From assembly GCA_016287095.1 (NCBI GenBank), contig JAEEVK010000014.1, positions 1-46,088 of the forward strand: 46,088 nucleotides of DNA, in the 5' to 3' direction. The notes under the pieces are model-generated. The model saw only the letters and a list, made by a program, of their open reading frames with translations. It ran no database searches and was not told the origin of the DNA. Of this stretch, positions 1-8,262 are shown piece after piece. The stretch is from Lachnospiraceae bacterium (lineage in GTDB: Bacteria; Bacillota; Clostridia; Lachnospirales; Lachnospiraceae). Both the position numbers and the translations under genes were made by a program. How positions within the stretch are numbered: position 1 is the stretch's first letter; every line of letters begins with the position of its first letter.

Positions 1-156
1 GAGGATGCAGACACCCACAATACACAGCATACGATCATATCTGCAAATGTATTTGACAAGATCGGAAACGACCGAAGTGTCGGTGAATGGATATTTGATG
101 CCGTAAACGGCGATGTCAAGACCTATGGGTTGGAACTGCTTGATAAAACTATTTGA
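1..156 (+). CDS. C-terminal end of an unidentified protein (5' truncated)
   Basis: Frame 1 is open from the first base to a TGA at 154-156 and encodes 51 residues, ending in GDVKTYGLELLDKTI. The gene begins upstream of the window. The composition is that of a normal soluble protein, with no membrane segment or low-complexity tract. I do not recognise the family from this fragment. A second start with a GAGG ribosome site follows within 14 bases of the stop, so the two may share a transcript. That this frame is coding is likely, because it is open throughout and the residue usage is reasonable, but 51 residues is weak proof. Confidence 0.5.
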   Translation, partial: EDADTHNTQHTIISANVFDKIGNDRSVGEWIFDAVNGDVKTYGLELLDKTI

Positions 157-169
157 GATGAGGTCAAGA

Positions 170-301
170 ATGAAAAATGAAACGAAACAGGGGCATAAGG
201 TTTTGAAGTTTATTGGTTTCATGCTGCTGATCCTATTCACAGTTGAAAGTGCACGTAAGTCTTGTTGCGCAGCACCCGTACAGCCCCCAAAATTTAATTA
301 A
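170..301 (+). CDS. putative small membrane peptide (43 aa)
   Basis: An ATG at 170 is preceded by GAGG at the usual distance and starts 14 bases after the previous stop. The peptide has a basic N-terminus (KNETKQGHKVLK), one hydrophobic stretch (FIGFMLLILFTV) and a short tail with a Cys-Cys pair and several prolines. That fits a single-pass membrane or secreted peptide, or the remnant of a longer gene that has decayed. A terminator lies about 70 bases downstream. No family is recognised. It could also be a chance ORF, since it is short and nothing conserved can be judged from one sequence. Confidence 0.3.
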   Translation: MKNETKQGHKVLKFIGFMLLILFTVESARKSCCAAPVQPPKFN

Positions 302-369
302 AGTACCTATTTATATGGTTTAGCGTTATGCAAGCGTTAACAAAGAGATAATCAAATATCACTTTTTGT

Positions 370-404
370 GCCCTAAAGCGGAAACGCTATGGGGCTATTT
401 TTTT
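370..404 (+). terminator. rho-independent terminator
   Basis: An 11-base stem (370-380 with 385-395) contains one wobble pair and one mismatch and closes a GAAA loop. It is followed by TATTTTTTT. It ends the transcript of the truncated gene and the small peptide. The AT-rich stretch from 405 to 550 holds no other feature I can support, apart from weak promoter-like TTGACT at 492. Confidence 0.8.
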
Positions 405-563
405 GCTATTTGCAATTTTTACTATTATTTGTTATATTATTAAAGGTGTTTATTAAAATACTAAAGAAATAGTTTTAGTGATACTTATGTATTGACTTGA
501 TAAAATAGAACTGGCAATCTATAGATTTAGTTAATTATATTTGGGGTTTATTTGGGGGCAAAC

Positions 564-1988
564 ATGGGGCAATTAAAAATATCCTTTAAGGCCAAAAGTG
601 AAGCTGGTTTCCTTAGAGCAGCTGCTGTCTGCCTTCTGCTCACTCTGATCACGGTAAATTTAACATACGGACTAAGGCATAAAGCGGAATACACCATAAC
701 ACATGCAGCAGAAAGCGAAAAAGAGACCATCCAGCAGGGTCGTTACACCCGTGACAAGGATGGCATATGGCGCAGAACCGACGAAAACATTGAACTGCTC
801 TTCAAGAAAATATCAAGAAATATCAAATATTCCGCATACACTGTAAGTTACAACAACGCACAGATGGAGTTCAGTCATATCAGCAGGGACATCATGAGAC
901 TCGCCGGAAACGCCCATGATACTATGGAGCAGGAGCTCGGATGTACAGCGGTCTGCATGTTTACCGGAGATCTGATGTGTCTAAAGGGACAGCAGTACGC
1001 ATCAGAAGTAAAGGGCGGGTACGATTTCTGGCCTTCATACAAGTACGTAGCAGAACAGTTTAAAACGGCCGACTTTGTCTGCGGAAATCTTGAGACACTC
1101 CTCTCGGAATCCAATCCTATAACTAAGAACCAGGTCAACGCTGCAAACGGACAGCCACAGTGTAATGGTCCATTAGTATATCTTGATGCATTACGCAAGG
1201 CAGGATTTGACATGCTCGTAACAGCCAACAACCATACATGTGATTGGGGAGCTCAGGGCATCACGGAGACAAAGACACATCTTGACGAATACGGATTTGC
1301 AAATGTAGGCACCCATTATTACACTAAAAATGTGGAAAAGCAGGGTGAGAGGTTTTCTATATTTGATGTAAACGGTATCGATGTTGCAGTGCTTTCATAT
1401 ACACATATCATCAATCAGCGCGGTAAACTGAATGCCTCCGAGACAGCCATCATGTTCCATCAGTTTGACAGAGAAGTGGTACAGAAGGACATAAATGACG
1501 CAAAAGAAAAAGGTGCTGATTTCGTAGTAGTATATTGTCATTGGGGCATAGAAAATACGGAAACACTGAACTCGGCACAGACAGAGGATTCCAAATTCCT
1601 CGCAGAAGCAGGAGCCGACCTTATCATAGGTTCACATCCGCATTGCCTGCAGAGCTGTAAATATATAAAGACAGAGAGTGGTAAAAAAGTCCTTTGCATG
1701 TTTTCAATGGGCAACTTCTGTTCCAGTATGGGCAGGGACATAAATAACGACACCATAATACTCAGAGTGGAACTGAAAAAGACAATTTCGAAAAACAAAC
1801 TCACTGTAAAAATGTCAGATGTCTCATACATACCTTGCAAGTGCATTACCAAGGACGGACATAACAATGTAGTAGTGCCGACAAACAAGAAGCTTAACGG
1901 AGGTTATACCTCGGACAGCTTGAATGCGGCACAAAAGCGTATATCAAAGATCATGAACGATGTGATACCTGAGTACAAGGGCAAATAG
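564..1988 (+). CDS. CapA/PGA-synthesis-like metallophosphatase, membrane anchored
   Basis: This is a CapA-family protein of the calcineurin-like metallophosphatase fold, related to proteins of poly-gamma-glutamate capsule synthesis. The family signatures appear in order, counted from the ATG at 564: TGDLM (about 135), GNLE (174), TANNH (220), HWG (326) and SHPH (357), which carry the metal ligands. Residues 16-36 form an N-terminal membrane segment, so the enzyme domain is probably outside the cell. An in-frame TTG at 552 is an alternative start; I prefer ATG 564, which has a G-rich site a few bases upstream. No other capB, capC or capE genes lie nearby, so a capsule role is not supported by context. 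Many Firmicutes carry lone CapA homologues of unknown substrate. The family assignment is firm and the function is not. Confidence 0.85.
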   Translation: MGQLKISFKAKSEAGFLRAAAVCLLLTLITVNLTYGLRHKAEYTITHAAESEKETIQQGRYTRDKDGIWRRTDENIELLFKKISRNIKYSAYTVSYNNAQMEFSHISRDIMRLAGNAHDTMEQELGCTAVCMFTGDLMCLKGQQYASEVKGGYDFWPSYKYVAEQFKTADFVCGNLETLLSESNPITKNQVNAANGQPQCNGPLVYLDALRKAGFDMLVTANNHTCDWGAQGITETKTHLDEYGFANVGTHYYTKNVEKQGERFSIFDVNGIDVAVLSYTHIINQRGKLNASETAIMFHQFDREVVQKDINDAKEKGADFVVVYCHWGIENTETLNSAQTEDSKFLAEAGADLIIGSHPHCLQSCKYIKTESGKKVLCMFSMGNFCSSMGRDINNDTIILRVELKKTISKNKLTVKMSDVSYIPCKCITKDGHNNVVVPTNKKLNGGYTSDSLNAAQKRISKIMNDVIPEYKGK

Positions 1989-2016
1989 TGCAATAATTGT
2001 ATAGAATAAGGCTATA

Positions 2017-2048
2017 TTGTTGTTCTAATTCTATCAAATATATGATAG
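2017..2048 (+). promoter_or_regulatory. possible promoter with overlapping inverted repeat upstream of GH39
   Basis: A perfect 6-base inverted repeat, CTATCA (2031-2036) and TGATAG (2043-2048), overlaps a candidate -10 TATGAT (2041-2046). A candidate -35 TTGTTG (2017-2022) sits 18 bases upstream. The position, about 110 bases before the GH39 ribosome site, suits an operator for a sugar-responsive repressor. The half-site TGATAGTATA recurs in the rtcB/moxR intergenic region. Promoter assignment is by eye only. Confidence 0.35.
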
Positions 2049-2177
2049 TATAACAAAATGGAAGGTGTGAAGCATCATTTTATTACCGAAAAAATGCAGA
2101 GGGCATTTTCGAGGTGATTTTGACTCGGTGATATAAAACATGTCATCAGATTAAAAATGAATGAAAAGGAGAAGAGT

Positions 2178-3845
2178 ATGAAGATTAAAGCGGACAGCAA
2201 AAACAAGGTCACATTTAACAACCGGGTTGATTACTGTATCGGTACAGGGCGTATGGGGTTAGCCCTGACAAAAGAGTACTACGAAGAGCTGAAGCTTACA
2301 CAGGAAGAGATAGGCTTTTCACATATCAGAGGCCATGGACTGTTTACCGATGATATGGCTATCTATCATGATTTTACATTTAACGGAAAGAGAATACTGG
2401 AATACAATTATACATATCTCGACAGAGTACTTGATATGTACCAGAGTCTGGGACTTGCACCGTTCTTTGAGCTTGGATTCATGCCCAAGCAGATGGCAAG
2501 CGGCGACAACTCCATCTTTTACTGGAAAGGAAATACCACACCTCCCAAGGAGTATAAGGACTGGGCAAATATGGTATCAGCGCTTCTCGAGCACTGTGTA
2601 GCCCGTTACGGCGAGCAGGTGTACGACTGGCCTATCGAGGTATGGAATGAGCCAAACCTTCCCGGATTCTGGAAGGATGCCAACATGGAAGAGTACTTCA
2701 AACTCTTTGAAGTATCCTATAAGGCAGTTAAAAAAGTAAGCAAGAAATTTAAGGTTGGCGGACCTGCAGTATGCGGTATCAGAGATGAATTCTGGATCAG
2801 ATCCTTCCTTGATTTCTGCCGTAAAAAGAAGTTAAAGCCAGACTTTGTAACCCGTCATCACTATACCACAGAGATGCCGGAAAGAGATGGACATTACGGA
2901 TACCAGAGACTTTCGGACCCTGAGCTTGGCTTTGCAAATCTTAAGACCAGCAGGGATGCCATCGATTCATATCCTGAGTTTAAGGGCCTTCCGATACACA
3001 TTACAGAGTTTAATACATCATACATACCTAACAATCCTATACATGACACAAATATCAATGCTGCATATATGGCACAGCAGCTTTCACGTCTGGGCGATGT
3101 AAATGAGTCATATTCATACTGGACATTCGGTGATGTATTTGAGGAGATGGGTGTACCTTTCTCACAGTTCCACGGCGGATTCGGACTGGTAGCACATCAC
3201 TGCATACCCAAGCCCACATTCTGGACATTTGCATTCTTCAAGAGATTAAAGAATTTCGCTGCAAAATGCATCCATAGGGATGACACCAGCGTGATCGTAT
3301 CAGATGGCAAGGGTGGATACGCCGGAGTAATCTGGAACATGTCTGAAAAGGAAACAGATGCAGACATCACTATTGAGCTTGGAGAAAAGCTTGCTTCAAA
3401 GAAGGCCGCAGAGGGAAAAACAGCAGACAGTAAAGATATTACTGCAATCGCTAAGAGCCTGGGCGGAAAGACATGCTACACCGTACTTACAGACCTGGTT
3501 GATGAAGAGGTATGTAACCCTCTGAAGATCTGGCATGATCTAGGCGAGCCCAAGTATCCTTCAGACGCACAGGTAGATATTATAAAGAAGGGCTCCAGAC
3601 CTTTGGCGCAGAGCGCTATAGCCGAAGCAAAAGCAGGAAAACTCAGCCTTAACTTTAAACTCGGAGCATACGGAATCAGATACTTTACAGTAAATCCTGT
3701 TGAGATAGAGGGCGATGCCGGATATGATTACGAGAAGATCGAGAAAGTATCCTGCGCAGATTTAAAGAAATTCGGAAAGAAGACTGCTGCTAAATCAGCA
3801 GGAACAAAAAAAGCAGTTAAGAAAACTGTTACAAAGAAAAAATAA
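2178..3845 (+). CDS. GH39-family glycosidase (beta-xylosidase-like), cytoplasmic
   Basis: This encodes a 555-residue glycoside hydrolase of family 39, typically a retaining beta-xylosidase acting on xylo-oligosaccharides. Counting from ATG 2178, the acid/base glutamate lies in EVWNEPNLPG (E about 158) and the nucleophile in HITEFNTSY (E about 277). The barrel occupies roughly residues 15-370, followed by a beta-sandwich region. No signal peptide is present, so it should act on imported oligosaccharides. I chose ATG 2178 over the upstream in-frame ATG 2157 because AAGGAGA (2165-2171) is well placed for it. The last 25 or so residues are an unusual Lys/Ala/Thr-rich tail (KKTAAKSAGTKKAVKK and on) not expected in GH39. 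The family is secure; the exact substrate (xylosides or other pentosides) is inferred. Confidence 0.85.
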   Translation: MKIKADSKNKVTFNNRVDYCIGTGRMGLALTKEYYEELKLTQEEIGFSHIRGHGLFTDDMAIYHDFTFNGKRILEYNYTYLDRVLDMYQSLGLAPFFELGFMPKQMASGDNSIFYWKGNTTPPKEYKDWANMVSALLEHCVARYGEQVYDWPIEVWNEPNLPGFWKDANMEEYFKLFEVSYKAVKKVSKKFKVGGPAVCGIRDEFWIRSFLDFCRKKKLKPDFVTRHHYTTEMPERDGHYGYQRLSDPELGFANLKTSRDAIDSYPEFKGLPIHITEFNTSYIPNNPIHDTNINAAYMAQQLSRLGDVNESYSYWTFGDVFEEMGVPFSQFHGGFGLVAHHCIPKPTFWTFAFFKRLKNFAAKCIHRDDTSVIVSDGKGGYAGVIWNMSEKETDADITIELGEKLASKKAAEGKTADSKDITAIAKSLGGKTCYTVLTDLVDEEVCNPLKIWHDLGEPKYPSDAQVDIIKKGSRPLAQSAIAEAKAGKLSLNFKLGAYGIRYFTVNPVEIEGDAGYDYEKIEKVSCADLKKFGKKTAAKSAGTKKAVKKTVTKKK

Positions 3846-3901
3846 AAAGAAATCCAGCCTCTGTCAGGAGGCGGATGAGGTGTAAGAAATAGGAGGATGA
3901 A

Positions 3902-4252
3902 ATGGGAAGAAAAGACACACATGCGGTTGAACAAAAGCCTGATGAGGAACTTTCCTACGCAGAGCAGCTCCGACGCAGAGAAGAGGAAGACAGATACCTG
4001 GCAGAGCAGAGAGAAAACGAAGAACAGAAAACAGGCTGCCTCGGTATATCTGCTTCAGTACTGGTGGGTACATTCTGTATACTGTTCCTGGCTACAGGCT
4101 TGGGCTTCTTCGGATACGGAATTTACTGCTTTATAAACGGAGAGTATGATGTCACCAAGAGACTGATAATGGTGATAGTCGGAGCAGTAGTTACCATAGC
4201 AACAGTATTTGTTTGGAGAATGTTCCATAGAAATTTACATAATGACGAATGA
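3902..4252 (+). CDS. small two-pass membrane protein, unknown function
   Basis: This is a 116-residue protein with a very good ribosome site (AGGAGG, 3891-3896). Residues 1-45 are charged and rich in Glu, Arg and Gln (EEDRYLAEQRENEEQK) and probably helical. Two hydrophobic segments follow, at about 50-75 (SASVLVGTFCILFLATGLGF) and 88-106, with a short basic tail. The predicted topology is a hairpin with a cytoplasmic helical N-terminus. It lies 57 bases after the GH39 gene and 16 before pyrE, probably in the same transcript. No family is recognised and the neighbours do not suggest a role. Confidence 0.65.
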   Translation: MGRKDTHAVEQKPDEELSYAEQLRRREEEDRYLAEQRENEEQKTGCLGISASVLVGTFCILFLATGLGFFGYGIYCFINGEYDVTKRLIMVIVGAVVTIATVFVWRMFHRNLHNDE

Positions 4253-4267
4253 TGGAGGAATAATATT

Positions 4268-4945
4268 ATGGAATCCTACAAGAAAGAATTTATAGAGTTC
4301 ATGGTGGACTCAGAAGTACTTAAATTTGGTGAGTTTACTTTAAAGAGCGGTAGAAAATCTCCCTTCTTTATGAATGCCGGAGCATATGTAACAGGTACTC
4401 AGCTTAAGAAACTCGGTGAGTACTATGCAAAGGCCATCCATGATAATTTCGGAGATGACTTTGATGTTCTTTTCGGACCTGCATACAAGGGTATCCCGCT
4501 TAGCGTAGCTACAGTTATCGCTTATAGCGAGCTTTACGGAAAAGAGATCAGATACTGCTCAAACCGTAAGGAAGTAAAGGATCACGGAGATGTTGGTATC
4601 CTTCTTGGCAGCAAGATAAAGGACGGTGACAGAGTAGTAATCATCGAGGATGTTACCACATCCGGAAAATCCATAGAAGAAACCTTCCCTATCATACAGG
4701 CTCAGGGTAATGTAACCATAAAAGGTCTTATGGTATCCCTTAACCGTATGGAAAAAGGCTTAGAGACCGATAAGAGTGCCCTTGATGAGATCAAAGCTAA
4801 ATACGGCTTTGACGCAAAAGCAATCGTTACTATGGAAGAAGTAGTAGAATGCCTTTATAACAAAGAAGTACTTGGAAAAGTAATCATTGATGATAAGCTT
4901 AAGGCAGCTATCGATGAGTATTACAAGATATACGGCTGCAAATAA
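4268..4945 (+). CDS. pyrE: orotate phosphoribosyltransferase
   Basis: PyrE transfers the phosphoribosyl group of PRPP to orotate to give orotidine 5'-monophosphate, the fifth step of de novo UMP synthesis. The PRPP-binding loop is clear (IIEDVTTSGKS, about 125-135). The N-terminal FTLKSGRKSPFFMNAGAY and the FGPAYKGIPLSV segment are typical of the family. At 225 residues it matches the longer clostridial form. The start has GGAGG upstream at the right distance. The other pyr genes are not next to it; it sits between a small membrane protein and a sirtuin, so it may be regulated apart from the rest of the pathway. No pyrimidine-responsive leader is visible in the 15-base gap before it. Confidence 0.95.
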   Translation: MESYKKEFIEFMVDSEVLKFGEFTLKSGRKSPFFMNAGAYVTGTQLKKLGEYYAKAIHDNFGDDFDVLFGPAYKGIPLSVATVIAYSELYGKEIRYCSNRKEVKDHGDVGILLGSKIKDGDRVVIIEDVTTSGKSIEETFPIIQAQGNVTIKGLMVSLNRMEKGLETDKSALDEIKAKYGFDAKAIVTMEEVVECLYNKEVLGKVIIDDKLKAAIDEYYKIYGCK

Positions 4946-4986
4946 AAGCGAGCCAACTGATGAGGTGGAAAGGAGTAATGGGATAT

Positions 4987-5787
4987 ATGTCAAACGAAGA
5001 AAAACTTGAGCAATTCCTGAAGATGGTCGAAGGCAGTAACAACATAGTATTCTTTGGCGGAGCCGGTGTATCCACCGAGAGCGGTATCCCGGACTTCCGT
5101 AGTATTGACGGATTATACAATCAGCAGTATGACTATCCTCCCGAGGAGATAATAAGTCACTCATTCTTTATGAAAAATCCTGAAGAGTTTTACCGCTTTT
5201 ACAGGAAAAAAATCCTTCTCGATGGCATAGAGCCTAACATCACTCACATTAAACTCGCTGAGCTTGAGAAAAAGGGAAAACTCAAAGCCATCGTTACGCA
5301 GAATATTGACGGACTTCATCAGAAAGCCGGCAGTGAGACGGTATTTGAGGTACATGGTACTGTAGCCCGTAACTTCTGTATGAAATGCCGTAAGTTTTTC
5401 TCCGGAGACGACCTGATCAAACTCATTGATGCTGACTGTGAAAAGCGACTGGCAGCAGGAGAAAATGTCGATGGAAAACTAAAGAGTGGTAAACGTCGTT
5501 TTGGTCTTCCGATATGTCCTGAATGCGGAGGGCTCATTAAACCCGATGTCGTACTGTACGAAGAAGGACTGGATGATACCACCTGGTCAAATGCCTGCTA
5601 CTATATCAGTCAGGCTGACATGCTGATAGTCGGCGGTACATCACTTGTGGTATATCCGGCAGCAGGACTGATCAATTACTATAAGGGCAACAAGCTTGTC
5701 CTTATCAACAAATCATCAACACCATATGATTCCTCAGCCAACCTGGTGCTCAACATGGGCCTGGGTGAAGTATTTTCTAAAGTTTAA
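4987..5787 (+). CDS. Sir2-family NAD-dependent protein deacylase
   Basis: This sirtuin removes acetyl or other acyl groups from lysines at the cost of NAD. It shows the NAD-binding GAGVSTESGIPDFRS (about 25-39), TQNIDGLHQKAG (104-115) and the catalytic His in EVHG (H123). Four zinc Cys occur as CMKC (131, 134) and CPEC (177, 180). A basic insert lies between the Cys pairs. The frame could start at ATG 4960, 4978 or 4987. I chose 4987 because AGGAG (4971-4975) is too close to 4978, although its spacing to 4987 (11 bases) is long. It lies 17 bases from the ABC gene, so the two are probably co-transcribed. The substrate cannot be read from sequence. Confidence 0.93.
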   Translation: MSNEEKLEQFLKMVEGSNNIVFFGGAGVSTESGIPDFRSIDGLYNQQYDYPPEEIISHSFFMKNPEEFYRFYRKKILLDGIEPNITHIKLAELEKKGKLKAIVTQNIDGLHQKAGSETVFEVHGTVARNFCMKCRKFFSGDDLIKLIDADCEKRLAAGENVDGKLKSGKRRFGLPICPECGGLIKPDVVLYEEGLDDTTWSNACYYISQADMLIVGGTSLVVYPAAGLINYYKGNKLVLINKSSTPYDSSANLVLNMGLGEVFSKV

Positions 5788-5803
5788 ATGAAAGGTAAGA
5801 GCC

Positions 5804-7558
5804 ATGAAAGGACTATATAAATTTTTGAAAAATTATAGATTAGAGTGCTTTCTGGCTCCTTTTTTTAAACTCCTGGAGGCAGCCTTTGAGCTGACCGTAC
5901 CGCTTGTTATCGCATCCCTGATCGATACGGGACTTGCAAACGGGGACAAGAGCCATGTCATAAAGATGGTACTTATACTTGTAGCGTTTGCATTTGTGGG
6001 CTTTGGTTTTGCAGCCACAGCGCAGTTCTTTGCTGCAAAAGCTGCGGTAGGTTTTGCAACGGAACTCAGACATGCACTGTTTTCACACATCATGAAGCTG
6101 TCCTTTAAAGAAACTGACAAGCAGGGCAGCTCCACCCTTATCACAAGGATGACCAGTGATGTAAATCAGACTCAGGCAGCGGTAAACCTGTTCTTAAGAT
6201 TGTTCCTCAGATCTCCGATCATTGTATTCGGAGCACTTATCATGGCATTTACGGTGGATGCAAAAGCAGCCATCATATTTGCAGTAGTCATACCTGTACT
6301 GTTTATTATCGTGTTTGCTCTTTTGTTCATGACCATCCCCAGATTTAAAAAGGTACAGAGTGCGTTGGATAAGCTTTTGGGACTCACAAGAGAAAATCTT
6401 ACCGGTGTCAGAGTTATCCGTGCATTTGGACTGGAAGAAAGAGAAATAGCAAACTTCGAAGAAGAAACAGGAAAGCACAGGGCGTTGCAGGAGATAGCAG
6501 GAAAAATTTCCGCCATAATGAATCCTGCTACATATATAGTGATAAATGTAGCTCTTATCATACTGTTATATTCCGGAGCAGTAAGAGTCGAATCAAAGGC
6601 ACTCACAGCCGGAGCAGTAGTAGCACTTGTAAACTACATGTCCCAGATATTGGTCGAGCTGCTTAAACTTGCCAATACATTCATCAGCATAACAAAAGGA
6701 CTTGCATGCGCTAACCGTATCTCCGCAGTAATGGAAATCCCCGAGGGGATGGAAATACAGGTAGTAAATAACAATGCTAATGATGAAAATACGACAGCTC
6801 CAACGACAGAAGGTGTTAAGGACAAAGAGGGCAGCATAGGAAAAAATATCGCCGTAAAATTCAGCCATGTATATATGAAATATAGCGAGGGCGGTGAGGA
6901 TGCTCTCGAAGACATAGACTTTGAAGCACCTTTTGGTACTATCACAGGTATCATAGGAGGTACCGGTTCAGGTAAAACCTCGATAGTAAACCTTATCCCA
7001 CGTTTTTACGATGCAGAAAAAGGTACTGTATATGTAGCAGGACGTGATGTAAAGAAATACGATGTAGCCTCACTCCGAGACATGGTTGGTACGGTTATGC
7101 AGAAAGCGGTGCTCTTTAAAGGTACTGTCAGGGAAAACCTCAAATGGGGTAATGATGCTGCTACAGACGAACAGCTGAAGGAGGCTATGAACCTCGCACA
7201 GATCACCGGTATAGAGCTTGACAGAGAGGTTGAGCAGGAAGGCAGAAACTTCTCCGGAGGACAGAAACAGCGTCTTTCCATAGCAAGAACCTTAGTTGGG
7301 AAGCCGTCAGTCCTGATACTTGATGACAGCTCATCAGCACTTGACTACGCTACAGATGCTGCATTGCGCAAAGCACTGCGGACACTATCCTGGAAACCTG
7401 CGATATTCATCGTATCACAGCGTGCATCCACAGTACAGCACGCAGACATGATACTGGTACTCGATGATGGTAAGCTTGTAGGCAAGGGTACACATGACGA
7501 ACTTATAAAATCATGTGATGTATACAAAGAAATCTACGCCAGCACAGAGCAGGCATAG
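5804..7558 (+). CDS. ABC exporter half (permease-ATPase fusion), degenerate ATP site
   Basis: This 584-residue protein has a six-helix exporter membrane domain (about 15-300) and an ATPase domain. The Walker A is GGTGSGKT (385-392), the signature FSGGQKQR (483-490) and the Walker B VLILDD (503-508). The residue after the Walker B Asp is Asp instead of the catalytic Glu (LDDSSSALD), and the H-loop His is Gln (IVSQRAST, Q539). This pattern is known from the non-canonical subunit of heterodimeric exporters such as BmrC or TM287. Such subunits normally sit beside their partner, but here the neighbours are a sirtuin and thiN. A 30-residue Asn/Thr/Glu-rich linker (about 320-345) joins the two domains. 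The substrate is unknown; multidrug or peptide export is typical. Confidence 0.9.
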   Translation: MKGLYKFLKNYRLECFLAPFFKLLEAAFELTVPLVIASLIDTGLANGDKSHVIKMVLILVAFAFVGFGFAATAQFFAAKAAVGFATELRHALFSHIMKLSFKETDKQGSSTLITRMTSDVNQTQAAVNLFLRLFLRSPIIVFGALIMAFTVDAKAAIIFAVVIPVLFIIVFALLFMTIPRFKKVQSALDKLLGLTRENLTGVRVIRAFGLEEREIANFEEETGKHRALQEIAGKISAIMNPATYIVINVALIILLYSGAVRVESKALTAGAVVALVNYMSQILVELLKLANTFISITKGLACANRISAVMEIPEGMEIQVVNNNANDENTTAPTTEGVKDKEGSIGKNIAVKFSHVYMKYSEGGEDALEDIDFEAPFGTITGIIGGTGSGKTSIVNLIPRFYDAEKGTVYVAGRDVKKYDVASLRDMVGTVMQKAVLFKGTVRENLKWGNDAATDEQLKEAMNLAQITGIELDREVEQEGRNFSGGQKQRLSIARTLVGKPSVLILDDSSSALDYATDAALRKALRTLSWKPAIFIVSQRASTVQHADMILVLDDGKLVGKGTHDELIKSCDVYKEIYASTEQA

Positions 7559-7571
7559 GATGAGGTACTAC

Positions 7572-8177
7572 ATGAAAAAATGCATAATAATCGGAGCCGG
7601 GGTCAATTTTGGCCTCGGTTTTAAAATCGAAGATAATGATTATATCATAGCCGCAGACGCCGGATATAAATACCTGCAGGAGGCCGGCATCACTCCACAC
7701 ATGGTAGTGGGAGACTTTGATACTTTAAAATATGTCCCCGACCACCCCAACATCATTCAACTCAAACCCGAAAAAGACATAACAGATACATGGGAAGCGG
7801 TAACACAAGGTTTCAAAAAAGGCTATAAAGAGTTTCACTTGTATGCATGTATGGGCGGCAGGGTAGAGCACTCTATAGCCAATATCCAGTTGCTCACTCG
7901 TATAGCGGAAGAAGGCGGTATTGGATACCTGTACGATGATAACAGAGTCCTCACGGTGATAAAGGACTCTGAGATAGAGTTCCCTTCTAAAGAAAACGGA
8001 TTTATTTCTGTATTCTCCTTATCTGATAAAAGCGAAGGAGTCACTATATCCGGTCTAAAATATGAGATAGAAAACGCAGAACTCACAAACAATTTTCCTT
8101 TGGGAGTGAGCAACGAGTATATAGGAAAACCTTCAAAGATCAGTGTTAAAAAAGGAATTCTCCTAATAATATGCTAA
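7572..8177 (+). CDS. thiN: thiamine pyrophosphokinase
   Basis: This enzyme transfers pyrophosphate from ATP to thiamine, giving the cofactor TPP. The family motifs are IIAADAGYKYL near the N-terminus, VVGDFDT (about 45-51) with the metal-binding aspartates, and ACMGGRVEHSIANIQLL. Its 201 residues match the usual bacterial length. The start at ATG 7572 is preceded by GAGG (7562-7565); the frame is also open upstream, with an in-frame ATG at 7560 that is less well placed. It follows the ABC gene by 13 bases. No TPP riboswitch precedes it, so unlike the salvage operon 1.4 kb downstream it appears not to be directly TPP-regulated. It completes the thiamine route encoded there. Confidence 0.93.
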   Translation: MKKCIIIGAGVNFGLGFKIEDNDYIIAADAGYKYLQEAGITPHMVVGDFDTLKYVPDHPNIIQLKPEKDITDTWEAVTQGFKKGYKEFHLYACMGGRVEHSIANIQLLTRIAEEGGIGYLYDDNRVLTVIKDSEIEFPSKENGFISVFSLSDKSEGVTISGLKYEIENAELTNNFPLGVSNEYIGKPSKISVKKGILLIIC

Positions 8178-8191
8178 ATTTTCATAACCTT

Positions 8192-8248
8192 TTCACAAAC
8201 TCTTCACGATTTGGGTATATTCTTGGATAGGATTTTTATTCTATCAAG
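8192..8248 (+). promoter_or_regulatory. possible promoter and leader hairpin for the PPIase gene
   Basis: TTCACA (8192-8197) and TATATT (8216-8221) are spaced by 18 bases. A leader hairpin follows, CTTGGATAG (8222-8230) with CTATCAAG (8241-8248), with one bulged base. Its right arm overlaps the start of the ribosome site AAGGAGAG, so it could modulate translation. By eye only. Confidence 0.35.
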
Positions 8249-8262
8249 GAGAGAAATGCGTT

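Noticed and set aside
113-301. 62-residue frame starting at 113
   Set aside because: The GTG start at 113 lies inside the preceding frame and no ribosome site was identified; only the part from ATG 170 is plausible.
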